Shown here one piece after another: positions 42,383 through 52,144 of a stretch of DNA of 64,000 nucleotides. Under the pieces are notes generated by a model. It did no database searches, was not told the origin of the DNA, and saw only the letters and a list, made by a program, of their open reading frames with translations. How positions within the stretch are numbered: position 1 is the stretch's first letter; each line of letters begins with the position of its first letter. Both the position numbers and the translations under genes were made by a program. Origin of the DNA: G963676655 sp963676655 (GTDB taxonomy: Bacteria; Verrucomicrobiota; Lentisphaeria; Victivallales; Victivallaceae); NCBI GenBank assembly GCA_963676655.2, contig CAXXKX010000003.1, positions 2,542,001 to 2,606,000 of the forward strand, given 5' to 3'.

Positions 42383-43941
42383 ATATCATATTTCATCTTG
42401 ATTTTATCAATTCCGAGCTTATGGTTTGTTTGGGCGCTGAATAGATTTATGCTGCTATCTTCGCATCCTGATTTAATGCCGCAATAGGATGGTAAATATC
42501 GATGCTTAACTTGTAATATTAAAGCGCAAATCGCAGTACTGTATATCATAAGGTTATCATCTGTTCCGAACGTTTTTACAGTTTCTCCGTTTCCCATATA
42601 ATCTTTATCATTGGATTTTCCGCCCTCTGGGGAGTAGAAACTGCCATCTGAATTCTGATTGTCAAGTAATCCGTCAGTTACATTTCCGTACCATTTTCTC
42701 CAAATATATCCTTTTCCGCTGGATGCAAAAAACAAAGAGTTTGTTTTGTAATACCATGCATAAAGAGGCCAGGTCGAAGTTGTGTTCCAATCAACTTTAA
42801 GGGCTTTCCCGTTTTTAAGTTTAACTGCCTGGTTTAAATATTTGACTACGCTAGGATGTTTTGTATAACCGAAAAGTTGCAAGCAGTATGTTCTTGCAAA
42901 TATTGAATCAAGGGATGATTGATTAGTATTATGATTACTACTTGAAAGGGTTCTTGTACTTTGTGTTTGGTGTTGTCTTAACAGGTGCTTAGCGCTTTGT
43001 TCAACGACTCTTTTAAAATTATTCGCTGGAACCGCATAGCAAGCGGCTTTTATTGCTTGATAATTCCAGGGCGATAGAGTTCCATGAGATGTGTCATCGC
43101 TAAATCTAGCGAGCTGTTTACTTATGAGTAAAGTTCTGTTCCGGGTTTGAGCTGTAAGTTCAGGAACAAATGTCATACTTGCTCCTTCCGCAATTACGTA
43201 GGTCAATAACGCCTCGCCAAATCCACCAAGAAAGCCTTTGTGGTTGTAATGACTTCCCTTATTTAGAAGGTTTTTCAAACCTGCTTTAACCGTTGATCCA
43301 TAATTATGAGAATCAGTGTTTTCGCCGTGAGACAAAAAAGCTAGAACAGCTAAGCTGGATACTGCATTTTGCATATCCTTATCAAACCCGTTTCCCCATG
43401 AACCGTCTTGATTCTGCTTTTTCTTCAGCCAATCAAGGGCTTTTTTAACTGCTTCTTTGGCTCTTTTATCTCTCTTGCCTGTCTCGTTTCGTAAACTTTG
43501 TTTTTTTCTGTTCTCGAAAGGATTGCCATGGATTCCGCCGGTGATGGAGTCCCCTAATGACATAAAACCGCCATCAAAAGCGGGGAATGCGGTGGTTTGT
43601 CCCTCTGAGAAAAGTTTATGTGGGATTGTCGAGTTTAGTGATTGTGGTGGTGTCGGTCGAGTTTGGGGAGGAGTTGCTGAAATCTTGCTCACTTGCTGTT
43701 CTTGAGAAGACTTGGAATCCTGGCTGCTTGCCGGTTCAAGATTAATTTCTGGAATTTTAATATCCTCCATTGCAATGTATTTGAATTTTTCTTGAGCAGG
43801 TTTTTCTGTGTAAAATACAATATAGCTCAAAATGGCAAAAAGCAATAAATTCAAGGCAATAGATATTACAGCGCCAAGGTACTTTTCCAGAAATTGTGAG
43901 TAGTTATTTATGATTTTTGATCTATATGAAGTATTTTTCAC
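42379..43941 (-). CDS. TonB-like N-terminus fused to a terpenoid/prenyltransferase toroid domain
   Basis: A 520-residue protein. The first ~40 residues include one membrane span (AVISIALNLLLFAILSYIVF), followed by a Pro/Ser/Gln-rich linker, as in TonB-type proteins. From residue ~155 it has alpha/alpha-toroid repeats of the squalene-cyclase/prenyltransferase type (ALDWLKKKQNQDGSWGNGFD, LKNLLNKGSHYNHKGFLGGFG, GLLDNQNSDGSFYSPEGGK). The cyclase DxDD motif was not seen, so it more likely binds ligands or peptides than makes terpenes. ExbB and two ExbD genes lie 2.7-5.8 kb away on the other strand, a likely energy source. Confidence 0.78.
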   Translation of the reverse strand: MKNTSYRSKIINNYSQFLEKYLGAVISIALNLLLFAILSYIVFYTEKPAQEKFKYIAMEDIKIPEINLEPASSQDSKSSQEQQVSKISATPPQTRPTPPQSLNSTIPHKLFSEGQTTAFPAFDGGFMSLGDSITGGIHGNPFENRKKQSLRNETGKRDKRAKEAVKKALDWLKKKQNQDGSWGNGFDKDMQNAVSSLAVLAFLSHGENTDSHNYGSTVKAGLKNLLNKGSHYNHKGFLGGFGEALLTYVIAEGASMTFVPELTAQTRNRTLLISKQLARFSDDTSHGTLSPWNYQAIKAACYAVPANNFKRVVEQSAKHLLRQHQTQSTRTLSSSNHNTNQSSLDSIFARTYCLQLFGYTKHPSVVKYLNQAVKLKNGKALKVDWNTTSTWPLYAWYYKTNSLFFASSGKGYIWRKWYGNVTDGLLDNQNSDGSFYSPEGGKSNDKDYMGNGETVKTFGTDDNLMIYSTAICALILQVKHRYLPSYCGIKSGCEDSSINLFSAQTNHKLGIDKIKMKYDI

Positions 43942-44085
43942 TTTTTTTACATCGAATTGTTATAAAAATCTTTTATAAGTGTTTGAAAAAAATAGATTAT
44001 ACCCCATATTATACACGGGGTTTTATGAATATCAATTCTACCCGGAATAATATTTGTGAAAAATAAATGAAATAAGCGAGGTTCT

Positions 44086-46602
44086 TTGAAATATCTTTGT
44101 GTCATACAGTTATGTGTGTTTTTTCATTTTTTGTTTCTTTTTTGTACAGGAAGTCAAGCTGAAGAAGTTTCGAGAGACGAGTTAGCAAAACGATACGAAA
44201 GTTATATTGCGTCATATAGTGATAAAAGTTCAAATCAAAAACTGAAACAAGCAGTTAATTTCTTAAGACAGTATTATGTGATGCAAAATGATGAGAAAAA
44301 ACTTGAATGGTTGCGAGGCAAAATTGTTTCCACAACACCTGTTACGGGTGATAACAGGAATTTGTTTAATTGTTTGATGGAGCTTGAAGACATATCTTTA
44401 AAACTCCATAATAAAAAGGCCGATCCGGAAACGATTTCACGCATCAATCAGATGATTAAACAATTGCATGAGTTTCGCTGGGGAAAGCGTGATTTAGCCA
44501 GAGCATTATCATATGTTGCCATTGGGAAAGCTTATTATCTTCTCGGGGAATATGAGCAAGCAATAAAAAAGTCCATGGTTGATATTGCATTATTTAAAGC
44601 ACTGGATGATAAGTATACTTCTATAAACGACAAAGCTTCGTCTCCCTTAGCTGCATTAATATACCTTCATGGGAGTTGTTATCAAGCTATATCCGAACAA
44701 GCAAATGACAGTCGCAAGAAAATAAAATATCTTAGTAATGCTTTAGTCGTTTATTACAAATTTATTGTTGAATACCCTGATTCTAATCTGATACAGGATG
44801 CAGTATTTAAATACAAATATTGCAGAAACAAATTAGGGGGATTGACAGGGGTATCTTTAATGGAAATAGACGAATCTAGGCTTATTCCAAAAGTTAAGAA
44901 AGATCGACTCCCGAGAGTGATACGTGGATTAATTGATACGGGTAACTACTCCCAGGCCATTCAAATGCTGCAAAGTGAGATAGATTCACGAAGCAACCAG
45001 AAAGTTTCTCCTATTTATGCTTTAAGCCTGGCTGAATGCTATGCATATATTGCGAACGGAAAAAAAGTTAATGAAATATTTAATATAGTCATAAAAAAGC
45101 ATAGCCAATATCCTGATTTACCTAAGTATATCTTACGTTGTGCAGGGATATTGGTGCAAAAAAATCAATCTTCATTTGCGGCTCAACTTTACCAAGCATT
45201 TTATGATAATTACAGCACGCATCCTCAAATTGGCGTCGCGGCGTTCTATATTGCTTATCAGCGCCTGGAACAATTAAGAAAAGATTATTCTCTCGGTAAA
45301 AAAAGTGAACATTCTAAAGTATTGAAAATGTTCGATATCGCTTTGAGCAAAGCTTCTGATGACAGGCAGAAATATTATATATATGAAGGCTATGCCGAAA
45401 CAAGTTTTCTTGCGCAAAACTATTTAGCCGCAGCCCAAAAATATCAGATGGCTGCCAGTCTTTCAGGAATAACTCATAAAGAAAGAAAGTATTCCACGCT
45501 TAATCAAGTTAAGGCTCTATATCAAGCAGGAATTGAAGACAAGAAGAATCGTTTCGGTATTCTTACAAAGGCAAATGAAGTAATTTCTAAAAATCATTTG
45601 ACGCAATGGAACTCTCATATTATTCCTGATACTATTACTTCCGAATCCCACCGGTGGTCCGCAAAGATATATGATAAAATCGGAGATAAAGAGAAAGCGG
45701 CTCAGGTTATGCAAACATTAATAGATGCAACGCCAAATGAAGCATCGAAAATAAGAATTTCTGATATGACTTACACAGCAATGCTTTATTACCAGATAAA
45801 CAATTATTCTCAAGCCTCGAAATTACTTAAAGAGCTTGCATCATTTAAGTCTGTTCAAATCAATGATGTGCGTTTTAATATTGGGAAAAAACTTTTTGAA
45901 GAAGGTAAATTTTCTGAAGCCAACGATAATTTTAATATGCTGTTGAAAGACAGCAACAATCTTGATAATGAGAAGTTGATATGGTTGCTTGAAAATCTAT
46001 ATGACAAAAAAGGAAAAAAGGCTGAAGCCTGTTGCTATATTGCTTTTAAGGCAGGGAGACTGCTTAGCACAAGAAACGAATTTAAGAAAAACAGAAAAAT
46101 ACTTGAAAATATTCAATATAAAACAGCTAAAGCCGCTATAACTTTGAAAAATTATCCTACCGCAATGGCTATCCTTGATACGATTCTAAAAAATCAGGAT
46201 TCATCAATGTGGTTTCCTGCTATGTTGTTGAAAGCAGATGTTTATGCCGAAATGAGTAATTACCAGGCGTCCAATGAGATATTAAAAAATGTTGCCTTGA
46301 CCGCAACGAAAACAGGACTATACAGTTATTGTATCAGGGCTAAACACATGATTGCAAAGAATATGATGGGAATGGGAATGACAAATAAGGCAATATCAAT
46401 AATAGAAAACCTGTTGTTGCCACTGCGACAAAAAAATAAAAATGATAAACACGATTTGCCGTTTATATATCAGGAAATGATATTTACAGCTGCACAGTTA
46501 GCTAAAAACAGGCAACAAAAAATTCAGTACTCACAACTTTATCATAAACTTTTTCCAAATGGTAAATTCAAAAATAAGGCAATTTTAAATATCAGGGAAT
46601 AA
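44086..46602 (+). CDS. Large secreted TPR protein
   Basis: An 838-residue protein from TTG 44086, with a signal peptide (CVIQLCVFFHFLFLFCTGSQA) and TPR-type helix pairs through the whole length (ALSYVAIGKAYYLLGEYEQA, YAETSFLAQNYLAAAQKYQM, MTYTAMLYYQINNYSQASKL). It resembles the long TPR proteins encoded next to ExbBD/TolQR-type operons in PVC bacteria. It lies 16 bp before exbB and is probably the first gene of that operon, acting as the periplasmic scaffold. Confidence 0.82.
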   Translation: MKYLCVIQLCVFFHFLFLFCTGSQAEEVSRDELAKRYESYIASYSDKSSNQKLKQAVNFLRQYYVMQNDEKKLEWLRGKIVSTTPVTGDNRNLFNCLMELEDISLKLHNKKADPETISRINQMIKQLHEFRWGKRDLARALSYVAIGKAYYLLGEYEQAIKKSMVDIALFKALDDKYTSINDKASSPLAALIYLHGSCYQAISEQANDSRKKIKYLSNALVVYYKFIVEYPDSNLIQDAVFKYKYCRNKLGGLTGVSLMEIDESRLIPKVKKDRLPRVIRGLIDTGNYSQAIQMLQSEIDSRSNQKVSPIYALSLAECYAYIANGKKVNEIFNIVIKKHSQYPDLPKYILRCAGILVQKNQSSFAAQLYQAFYDNYSTHPQIGVAAFYIAYQRLEQLRKDYSLGKKSEHSKVLKMFDIALSKASDDRQKYYIYEGYAETSFLAQNYLAAAQKYQMAASLSGITHKERKYSTLNQVKALYQAGIEDKKNRFGILTKANEVISKNHLTQWNSHIIPDTITSESHRWSAKIYDKIGDKEKAAQVMQTLIDATPNEASKIRISDMTYTAMLYYQINNYSQASKLLKELASFKSVQINDVRFNIGKKLFEEGKFSEANDNFNMLLKDSNNLDNEKLIWLLENLYDKKGKKAEACCYIAFKAGRLLSTRNEFKKNRKILENIQYKTAKAAITLKNYPTAMAILDTILKNQDSSMWFPAMLLKADVYAEMSNYQASNEILKNVALTATKTGLYSYCIRAKHMIAKNMMGMGMTNKAISIIENLLLPLRQKNKNDKHDLPFIYQEMIFTAAQLAKNRQQKIQYSQLYHKLFPNGKFKNKAILNIRE

Positions 46603-46618
46603 AAAAAGGAATTTTATT

Positions 46619-47350
46619 ATGACTGCTTTTAATAAGTTATTATCAGGATCTGTAATCTATGGAATAATGTTTGTATTGCATGCAGATTCAGGACAGAATC
46701 CTGGAGAAAAACAGGTTTCCGGTAGTTTTATTTCAGTTGTTATGGATAGTGGATTTGTTGGGATTTGTATTTGGTTGATGCTGTTTGCAACTTCCATTTT
46801 TACTCTTTGGCTGGTTGTTGATGCACTTTTGAATGTTAGACACTCAAAATTCTGCCCGGACAGCATGGTTGCCGAAACGCAAAAAGGCCTTGATGCAGGC
46901 AATGTTGAATACGCATTGACAGTATGTCGGGATAATTCGTCTCTCTTTACTACAATAATGAATTCGAGTTTATCAAAAGTTAATAGGGGCTTTGAGGTAA
47001 TGGAAGAGACCGCCAATGCCGCAATTGAAGTTGAAGAAGAAAAAATAATGCAACGCATAAATTATTTGAATCTCTGTGGAGCCATAGCTCCAATGCTTGG
47101 ATTGTTGGGAACAGTTACTGGTATGGTGTCAGCTTTCTTTACTTTGGGGTCAAGCACAGGAGTGGAAAAAGCTCAGTTACTTGCTTTGGCTATTTCTCAG
47201 GCTCTTTATACTACTGCTGCTGGCTTGATTATCTCAGTGCCGGCATTGGTTGCCTTCAATATATTCAAGAACAAAGCTACAACCCTGGTAATAAGCACCG
47301 AGATGCAAGTAACCGAGATCCTTGAAGATTTGAAAGATCGAGTCCAATGA
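46619..47350 (+). CDS. exbB: MotA/TolQ/ExbB proton-channel family protein
   Basis: A 243-residue protein with an N-terminal hydrophobic segment, a second span (FVGICIWLMLFATSIFTLWLVV), a cytoplasmic helix region (VEEEKIMQRINYLNLCGAIA) and the paired C-terminal spans (APMLGLLGTVTGMVSAFFTL and AISQALYTTAAGLIISVPAL), which are the ExbB/TolQ signature. With ExbD it uses the proton gradient to drive a TonB-like partner. Stop overlaps the next start by 4 bp (ATGA). Confidence 0.93.
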   Translation: MTAFNKLLSGSVIYGIMFVLHADSGQNPGEKQVSGSFISVVMDSGFVGICIWLMLFATSIFTLWLVVDALLNVRHSKFCPDSMVAETQKGLDAGNVEYALTVCRDNSSLFTTIMNSSLSKVNRGFEVMEETANAAIEVEEEKIMQRINYLNLCGAIAPMLGLLGTVTGMVSAFFTLGSSTGVEKAQLLALAISQALYTTAAGLIISVPALVAFNIFKNKATTLVISTEMQVTEILEDLKDRVQ

Positions 47351-47778
47351 GAAATCGTAAAAGCAGGAGAGCTGGGGGACTTCAAAATGTTCCTGTATCG
47401 GCAATGATCGATATTGTTTTTTTGTTGATAATCTTTTTTGTTGTTACAATTGACATTGAACGTGACGCGGCAGATCAGATGATTGTGTTACCTACAGTAA
47501 ATACCGGAACGCCAATTCGCATTAAAAAAGGGGAAAAATTAACTGTTAACATCAGAGGGAACGGTGATATGACTATTGATGGACAAATTATATCATTAAA
47601 TTATCTTAAGCAGGCGGCACAAATTATCTCCGAAAAATGGGGAAATAATTATTCCATAATCATTCGGGGAGATAAAAGTGCAGAATTCAGGCAAACAAAT
47701 AAAGCAATAAAAATATTTGGAGATATTGGTTTTACAAATGTTTCATTCTGTGCAGAAATAAAGGGAAAGAATATTTAA
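47347..47778 (+). CDS. exbD: ExbD/TolR-family protein 1
   Basis: A 143-residue protein with the family layout: basic N-terminus (RNRKSRRAGG), one membrane span with the functional Asp (MIDIVFLLIIFFVVTIDI), and a periplasmic beta-alpha domain (LTVNIRGNGDMTIDGQIISL). It partners ExbB. Two ExbD genes in tandem are common where two subunits make a mixed dimer. Confidence 0.92.
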   Translation: MRNRKSRRAGGLQNVPVSAMIDIVFLLIIFFVVTIDIERDAADQMIVLPTVNTGTPIRIKKGEKLTVNIRGNGDMTIDGQIISLNYLKQAAQIISEKWGNNYSIIIRGDKSAEFRQTNKAIKIFGDIGFTNVSFCAEIKGKNI

Positions 47779-47780
47779 CT

Positions 47781-48197
47781 ATGCGTGGAAGAAATAAAAA
47801 AAGAAACAGAGAGGTCGATGATAATACACCAGTATCGGCCATGATTGATATTGTTTTTCTCTTACTTATATATTTTATAACAACCCAGAAGCCCATTATT
47901 GAGGATACCTTACTTCCGTTTTCTCCGGCGGTTAAAGGAGGAGCCAGTCAGGAAAATGTTCAAGAAGATTTTGTTACTTTGGAAATAACGGGAGCACATG
48001 ATGGTAATTGCGTTATGAATGGCCAATTAATCTCTATCGCCAAATTACCGGAATGGCTTACTAATATTTCAAAAAATGATCCTGAAACAAAAATAATTTT
48101 ATTTTGTAATGACAAGGTCAAACATTTCGAGTTAGTGGAAGTACTTGATGTTTGCCGAAAATCACCTCTTAAAAAGGTTAGTATTGTGGCAAAGTAA
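47781..48197 (+). CDS. exbD: ExbD/TolR-family protein 2
   Basis: A 138-residue protein with the same layout: NTPVSAMIDIVFLLLIYFIT span containing the conserved Asp, then EDFVTLEITGAHDGNCVMNG. It begins 2 bp after the first ExbD stop. The tail differs from the first copy, so the two are probably not redundant. Confidence 0.92.
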   Translation: MRGRNKKRNREVDDNTPVSAMIDIVFLLLIYFITTQKPIIEDTLLPFSPAVKGGASQENVQEDFVTLEITGAHDGNCVMNGQLISIAKLPEWLTNISKNDPETKIILFCNDKVKHFELVEVLDVCRKSPLKKVSIVAK

Positions 48198-48291
48198 TTT
48201 TTTCTCAAAAGAAAAGGATTTCAATAGATCCGCCAAAGCGCAGTTTGCTTTTAAATTTATCAACCAAAACAACCAAATTAAGGAGAGAACG

Positions 48292-49473
48292 ATGGCAATT
48301 GATATTCGTACAATTGACTGGGGCGTTGGTGATTCAAAGCAGGAGTTAAAATTTGGGAGCCAAAAATTTGCAGCTAGATTTGTTTTGTTGGATGACCTGA
48401 AAATGGTTAACGAAAAACACCATCTATTTATTTGGGGGGGGAGAGGTTGTGGCAAATCTGCATTATCTTGGAAGTTGTCTCAAGGGATAAAAAAGGATAT
48501 CGTATTGTTTATAGATTTTGAAGAGGATGGAGATGAATCAGCGTGGGTTCAAAACACTTTATCGCGCCTGAATCATCTATCCAAAATACCAAACTTTCCA
48601 ACACTTAAATTTATATCAGAAGCGTGGTACCACTCAATGCTTGTCGAAATAATGAGGCAATTAATTAAAAGAAGATTGATTGGGCGGTTGGCTGGGAGAG
48701 ATACTCTTATCAGATACGTCAAAAAAAATAATATCCAAAACAAGAAATTACTTGAGACGTTAACATTAATGTGTGAAAAGGCAGATAAAGTTTTGAATAA
48801 AACCCCTGACCCAATGGTTCAAGGGGCTCTAATTACAGCAAAAGGGTTACTTGCATTAGAAAGTTATATGACAAAAAATACCGATTTCAAAAAAGCAAAA
48901 AATGCTGTACTAGATTTTTTCTCCAAACCGGACTCACCCAATATACATATCATTGTGGACAGTGTTGACAAATGGTTGCTTGGTAATTGGCATCCCAAAG
49001 CTGAAAGTGAATATTTAACTTTATGTAGTGCGGTCAGAGGATTAACAAAAGCATTGTTAAAAATACATCTTGAGCCCAAGTTGGAACCAAAAACTATTAT
49101 CAAAGCCTTACTTCCGAGAGATATGAAAGATCATATACATGACAGAGCGACTCGTCACGAGACCATATATCATCATTATATGCGTTGGTCTGCGAAAGAA
49201 TTACTAGCATTTATTGTAAAGAGGATAAATGAAAAAGCAAATGATTGTTATATGGATATATGGCTAGAAATATTTCCAGATACAATAGAAAATCATGATA
49301 CAAAAGTTAAACATTCATCTTTTGATTATCTCTTACGGCATTCTCAGTATAAACCAAGAGAATTATTATTGTGCTGTAGACGCATTTCAGAATATGCAAG
49401 AAAGGGTAACAAGTCACATATAACAAAAAAAGAGTTTGCAAAAATTATCCACGAGCACGCAACTGAAGAGTAA
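48292..49473 (+). CDS. P-loop ATPase, 3' end replaced by IS66 element
   Basis: A 393-residue predicted ATPase starting at ATG 48292 after AAGGAGAGA; longer upstream readings overlap exbD. Walker A is IWGGRGCGKSALSWKL, Walker B is likely NIHIIVDSVDKWL, as in large STAND/KAP-like or AAA-type ATPases of unknown partners. The stop codon TAA (49471-49473) lies inside the left end of the IS66 element (its GTAAG starts at 49470), so the native C-terminus is missing or altered. No target-site duplication was found, so a deletion may have removed the rest. Confidence 0.72.
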   Translation: MAIDIRTIDWGVGDSKQELKFGSQKFAARFVLLDDLKMVNEKHHLFIWGGRGCGKSALSWKLSQGIKKDIVLFIDFEEDGDESAWVQNTLSRLNHLSKIPNFPTLKFISEAWYHSMLVEIMRQLIKRRLIGRLAGRDTLIRYVKKNNIQNKKLLETLTLMCEKADKVLNKTPDPMVQGALITAKGLLALESYMTKNTDFKKAKNAVLDFFSKPDSPNIHIIVDSVDKWLLGNWHPKAESEYLTLCSAVRGLTKALLKIHLEPKLEPKTIIKALLPRDMKDHIHDRATRHETIYHHYMRWSAKELLAFIVKRINEKANDCYMDIWLEIFPDTIENHDTKVKHSSFDYLLRHSQYKPRELLLCCRRISEYARKGNKSHITKKEFAKIIHEHATEE

Positions 49474-49504
49474 GAGTTGAATGACGGACAGGGGGCGGAC
49501 GGTT

Positions 49505-51067
49505 TTATTCTTCTTCCGGTTGGAAGTTCTGCGGCAGGAGGATGTCTATATTTTGCGCCGGAGTGGTTTGCAGGTGCGTCAGGACATATTCCAACCAGGC
49601 TTGCGGATTCTTTTTATTCTGTTTGCAGGTCACCAGCAGACTTAGCAGCATTGCCAGATTTTGCCCGCCGGTTTCATTGCCCGCAAACAGGTAATTCTTG
49701 CGTCCGAGCGCGATCGGACGGATCGCGTTTTCAGCCGGATTGTTATCGATATTAATTTTGGGGTTACTCAGGAAGCGACACAGTCGCGTTCGGGCTTTTG
49801 CCGCATAGTTCGCGGCTTTATAGATCAACGATGACGGTTCGTTGTTCAACTTCAGTCTGTCGCACTCGTCAAATATCCGGTCAACGACGTCTCGCGAGAT
49901 TTTAGCGCGTAATTTCTGGCGGCATTCGAACAGGACTTTTTCGGTCCCGCGTTCGGCGGCGTTTTCTTTGGCCTGACGTTCGGTCATGTAGAGTTGCCGG
50001 ATCAGTTTCAACATCTTTTCCGCCTCTGACGGATATGCGTTCAGGGCGTTTTCAAAATAACGGCGCACGTGAGCCCAGCAACCGGCCAGTTCCAGGTTGC
50101 ATTTTTCATCATTTTCCAATTGAATATAGGCGTCGTACTGATCGGAGATCACGGTTCCCTGATATTCGCCCAGATATTTTTTTGCCGATTCGCCGCTGCG
50201 GCTAAGGTCGAAGGCGAAGGCGACTATCGGCGGACCGATCCCGGTCATCCGGCACCAGAGATAAGCTTTTTTGCATTTTCCCGTGCCGGGATCCTGCATG
50301 CGCATGCTCGATTCATCCGCGTGAATAATTTCACTGTTCAAAATCAGTTCGATATTGCGTTCGTACAGAGGAGTGAGCAGTTCGGCGACGCCGCCAAAAA
50401 GACGACACAGGGTCGAACGGTTGACCTCGATCCCTACCCGCGCCAGACGTTCCTGCTGACGATACAGCGGCAGGTAATCGAGGCATTTTTCGGTGACCAT
50501 CTGCGAGATAAACGAGGCATCGAACTTGCTCTTGCCGGTCTTGCTGTCGAGGGCATCGCCGGGATGCGGCGCGGTCACGACGCCAACGGTAGCGTTGTTC
50601 GGGTCGGCATATTTTTCACGTTTGAAGACTTTTACGAAATAGCTGCTGCGCCATGCCAGACGCTCGAAAACGTCATAACCGATCAGTTTGAGTTCCTGGC
50701 CGGCCGGCCCGATCCGTTCGGCTGCCGGCAGCTTGATAATAATTTCTTCGCGCGGCAGATCGTCGGGGAATTTCTGCCATCCAGTCTGGTTGCGATGCTT
50801 CCGGCGTTCGTAGTTGATAGATGCGGTTTCAGGTTGAGGCTCATTTGCCGGAGCCGTATCGAATCCCGGCAACATCAGCGTATCCGGCGACGGATCAATA
50901 AAGCGTTCGGATTTTTCCCCGAAGACCTGACGTCTGAACCAGTCAAGTTGATTTTGAAGCTCTGCGATTGCTGTCTTATGCTGATTTTGAAGTGTTTCAA
51001 TAATAGCATTTTGTTCTACGATTATCTGCTTGGCTTCCGCCAGACTTGAAATCGATTCAACCACCAT
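49505..51067 (-). CDS. tnpC: IS66 transposase TnpC
   Basis: A 520-residue transposase. The N-terminal coiled coil (LAEAKQIIVEQNAIIETLQN), then the IS66 zinc-finger-like and DDE regions: NSEIIHADESSMRMQ, TVISDQYDAYI and NNPAENAIRPIALGRKN are the conserved blocks around the acidic residues. Length is normal for the family and no frameshift was seen, so it looks intact. Confidence 0.95.
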   Translation of the reverse strand: MVVESISSLAEAKQIIVEQNAIIETLQNQHKTAIAELQNQLDWFRRQVFGEKSERFIDPSPDTLMLPGFDTAPANEPQPETASINYERRKHRNQTGWQKFPDDLPREEIIIKLPAAERIGPAGQELKLIGYDVFERLAWRSSYFVKVFKREKYADPNNATVGVVTAPHPGDALDSKTGKSKFDASFISQMVTEKCLDYLPLYRQQERLARVGIEVNRSTLCRLFGGVAELLTPLYERNIELILNSEIIHADESSMRMQDPGTGKCKKAYLWCRMTGIGPPIVAFAFDLSRSGESAKKYLGEYQGTVISDQYDAYIQLENDEKCNLELAGCWAHVRRYFENALNAYPSEAEKMLKLIRQLYMTERQAKENAAERGTEKVLFECRQKLRAKISRDVVDRIFDECDRLKLNNEPSSLIYKAANYAAKARTRLCRFLSNPKINIDNNPAENAIRPIALGRKNYLFAGNETGGQNLAMLLSLLVTCKQNKKNPQAWLEYVLTHLQTTPAQNIDILLPQNFQPEEE

Positions 51068-51173
51068 TTTAAACTATCACGCTCCTATGCTTACACGACT
51101 GATTTTACCATGAAAAAATATAGCATAAATCATCATTTTTTCAAGCAAAAAAACAGCTTGTTTTGAGGCTGAG

Positions 51174-51521
51174 TCAACGATTTTCCGGCAGGTTGAAACG
51201 CTTGTGGTAACGCTTCGGCACAATGCCCTGGATCATCACGTGAAATTCGCGCAAATCAAGCTGCTTCGCGACCGTCAAGTTGCGCGGAATCCGGAAGGTG
51301 CCGCGTTCCAGCCGCTTGGCCCAAATCGCATAACCGTCGCGATCCCAGTAAATGATTTTCATCAGATTTTTGCGCTTATTATAAAAGACAAACAGATGTC
51401 CGCTTAACGGCTCCTCCAGCATCAACTGCCGTACCACGCCGGGCAGCGTATTGAACGACTTGCGCAGATCCACCGGATCGGCACACAAATAAATCCTGAC
51501 TGACGCGGGAATGCCCAGCAT
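51174..51521 (-). CDS. tnpB: IS66 accessory protein TnpB (Orf2)
   Basis: A 115-residue protein with the family motifs RIYLCADPVDLRKSFNTLP, LFVFYNKRKNLMKIIYWDRD and GYAIWAKRLERGTF. It is required with TnpA for IS66 movement. Its start overlaps the tnpA stop (TAATG). Confidence 0.95.
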   Translation of the reverse strand: MLGIPASVRIYLCADPVDLRKSFNTLPGVVRQLMLEEPLSGHLFVFYNKRKNLMKIIYWDRDGYAIWAKRLERGTFRIPRNLTVAKQLDLREFHVMIQGIVPKRYHKRFNLPENR

Positions 51522-51910
51522 TATATCTCCTCCCGTAAAAGTTCCACTACTTGACTGAACGTCTTCGGATCGAATCCTGGCGGAATTTTCAGGATCAGTC
51601 GACCGGGAAACTCCAGTTCAAGCAAGCTTGACGAAGATTGATTCGATGATTTCGACTTTGACCGGGAATGACGCCACCGCGCCGGACGCCCGGCGGGTAC
51701 GTGCGATGCGACAGCTTGCGGTATTTCAATAAAATTTACCTGAGGACACTCTGATGAACTTGATGCCGTCGCATCAATTACGTCACGCCACCGCAACGCG
51801 GTTTTGTAGTTGATCTGTTCATCTCGACAGAATCCGGCCAGACTTTTCCCGCTTGCGACCTGACGTTTGAGGATTTTTTCCCAGCGCACGATTTTTTGTT
51901 TTCGAGTCAT
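51521..51910 (-). CDS. tnpA: IS66 accessory protein TnpA (Orf1)
   Basis: A 129-residue protein with an N-terminal helix-turn-helix (WEKILKRQVASGKSLAGFCR, INYKTALRWRD) and the terminal LEFPGRLILKIPPGFDPKTF segment typical of IS66 Orf1. I chose ATG 51910, seven bases after GGAG; a TTG at 51922 is a possible longer start. Confidence 0.88.
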   Translation of the reverse strand: MTRKQKIVRWEKILKRQVASGKSLAGFCRDEQINYKTALRWRDVIDATASSSSECPQVNFIEIPQAVASHVPAGRPARWRHSRSKSKSSNQSSSSLLELEFPGRLILKIPPGFDPKTFSQVVELLREEI

Positions 51911-52144
51911 AGTAATCTCCAATTAAATTAACTGAAGCTTACCATACTTCCTTCACGATAAGAAAAAAGATGCCCGTCATTCAACGCTTACCTTAATAAT
52001 AAGATAGCTGATAAATGCAAAAATACAAAATGTCAAAAAAGAATCATCAAAATAAAAGCGAAAAGTTTTTTTTGCTTGACATCAAGCTTTTTTGCACTAT
52101 GTTTCTAAAAAGGAAGAATGGTCTTTAATAAGCATTCTCAGGAG

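Larger units (their letters stand above)
49470..51991 (-). mobile_element. IS66-family insertion sequence, complete
   Basis: About 2.5 kb bounded by terminal inverted repeats GTAAGMGTTGAATGACGG at 49470-49490 and, reversed, at 51971-51991 (two mismatches in 21 bp). It carries the three IS66 genes tnpA, tnpB and tnpC in the usual order on the minus strand. No 8-bp target duplication: ACTGAAGA lies left and CTTAATAA right, so it may have caused a neighbouring deletion. Its higher G+C differs from the surrounding DNA. Confidence 0.95.

Noticed and set aside
42379..43941. Active squalene-hopene cyclase
   Set aside because: The toroid repeats are present but no DxDD acid motif was seen, and the TonB-like membrane N-terminus does not fit a cyclase.
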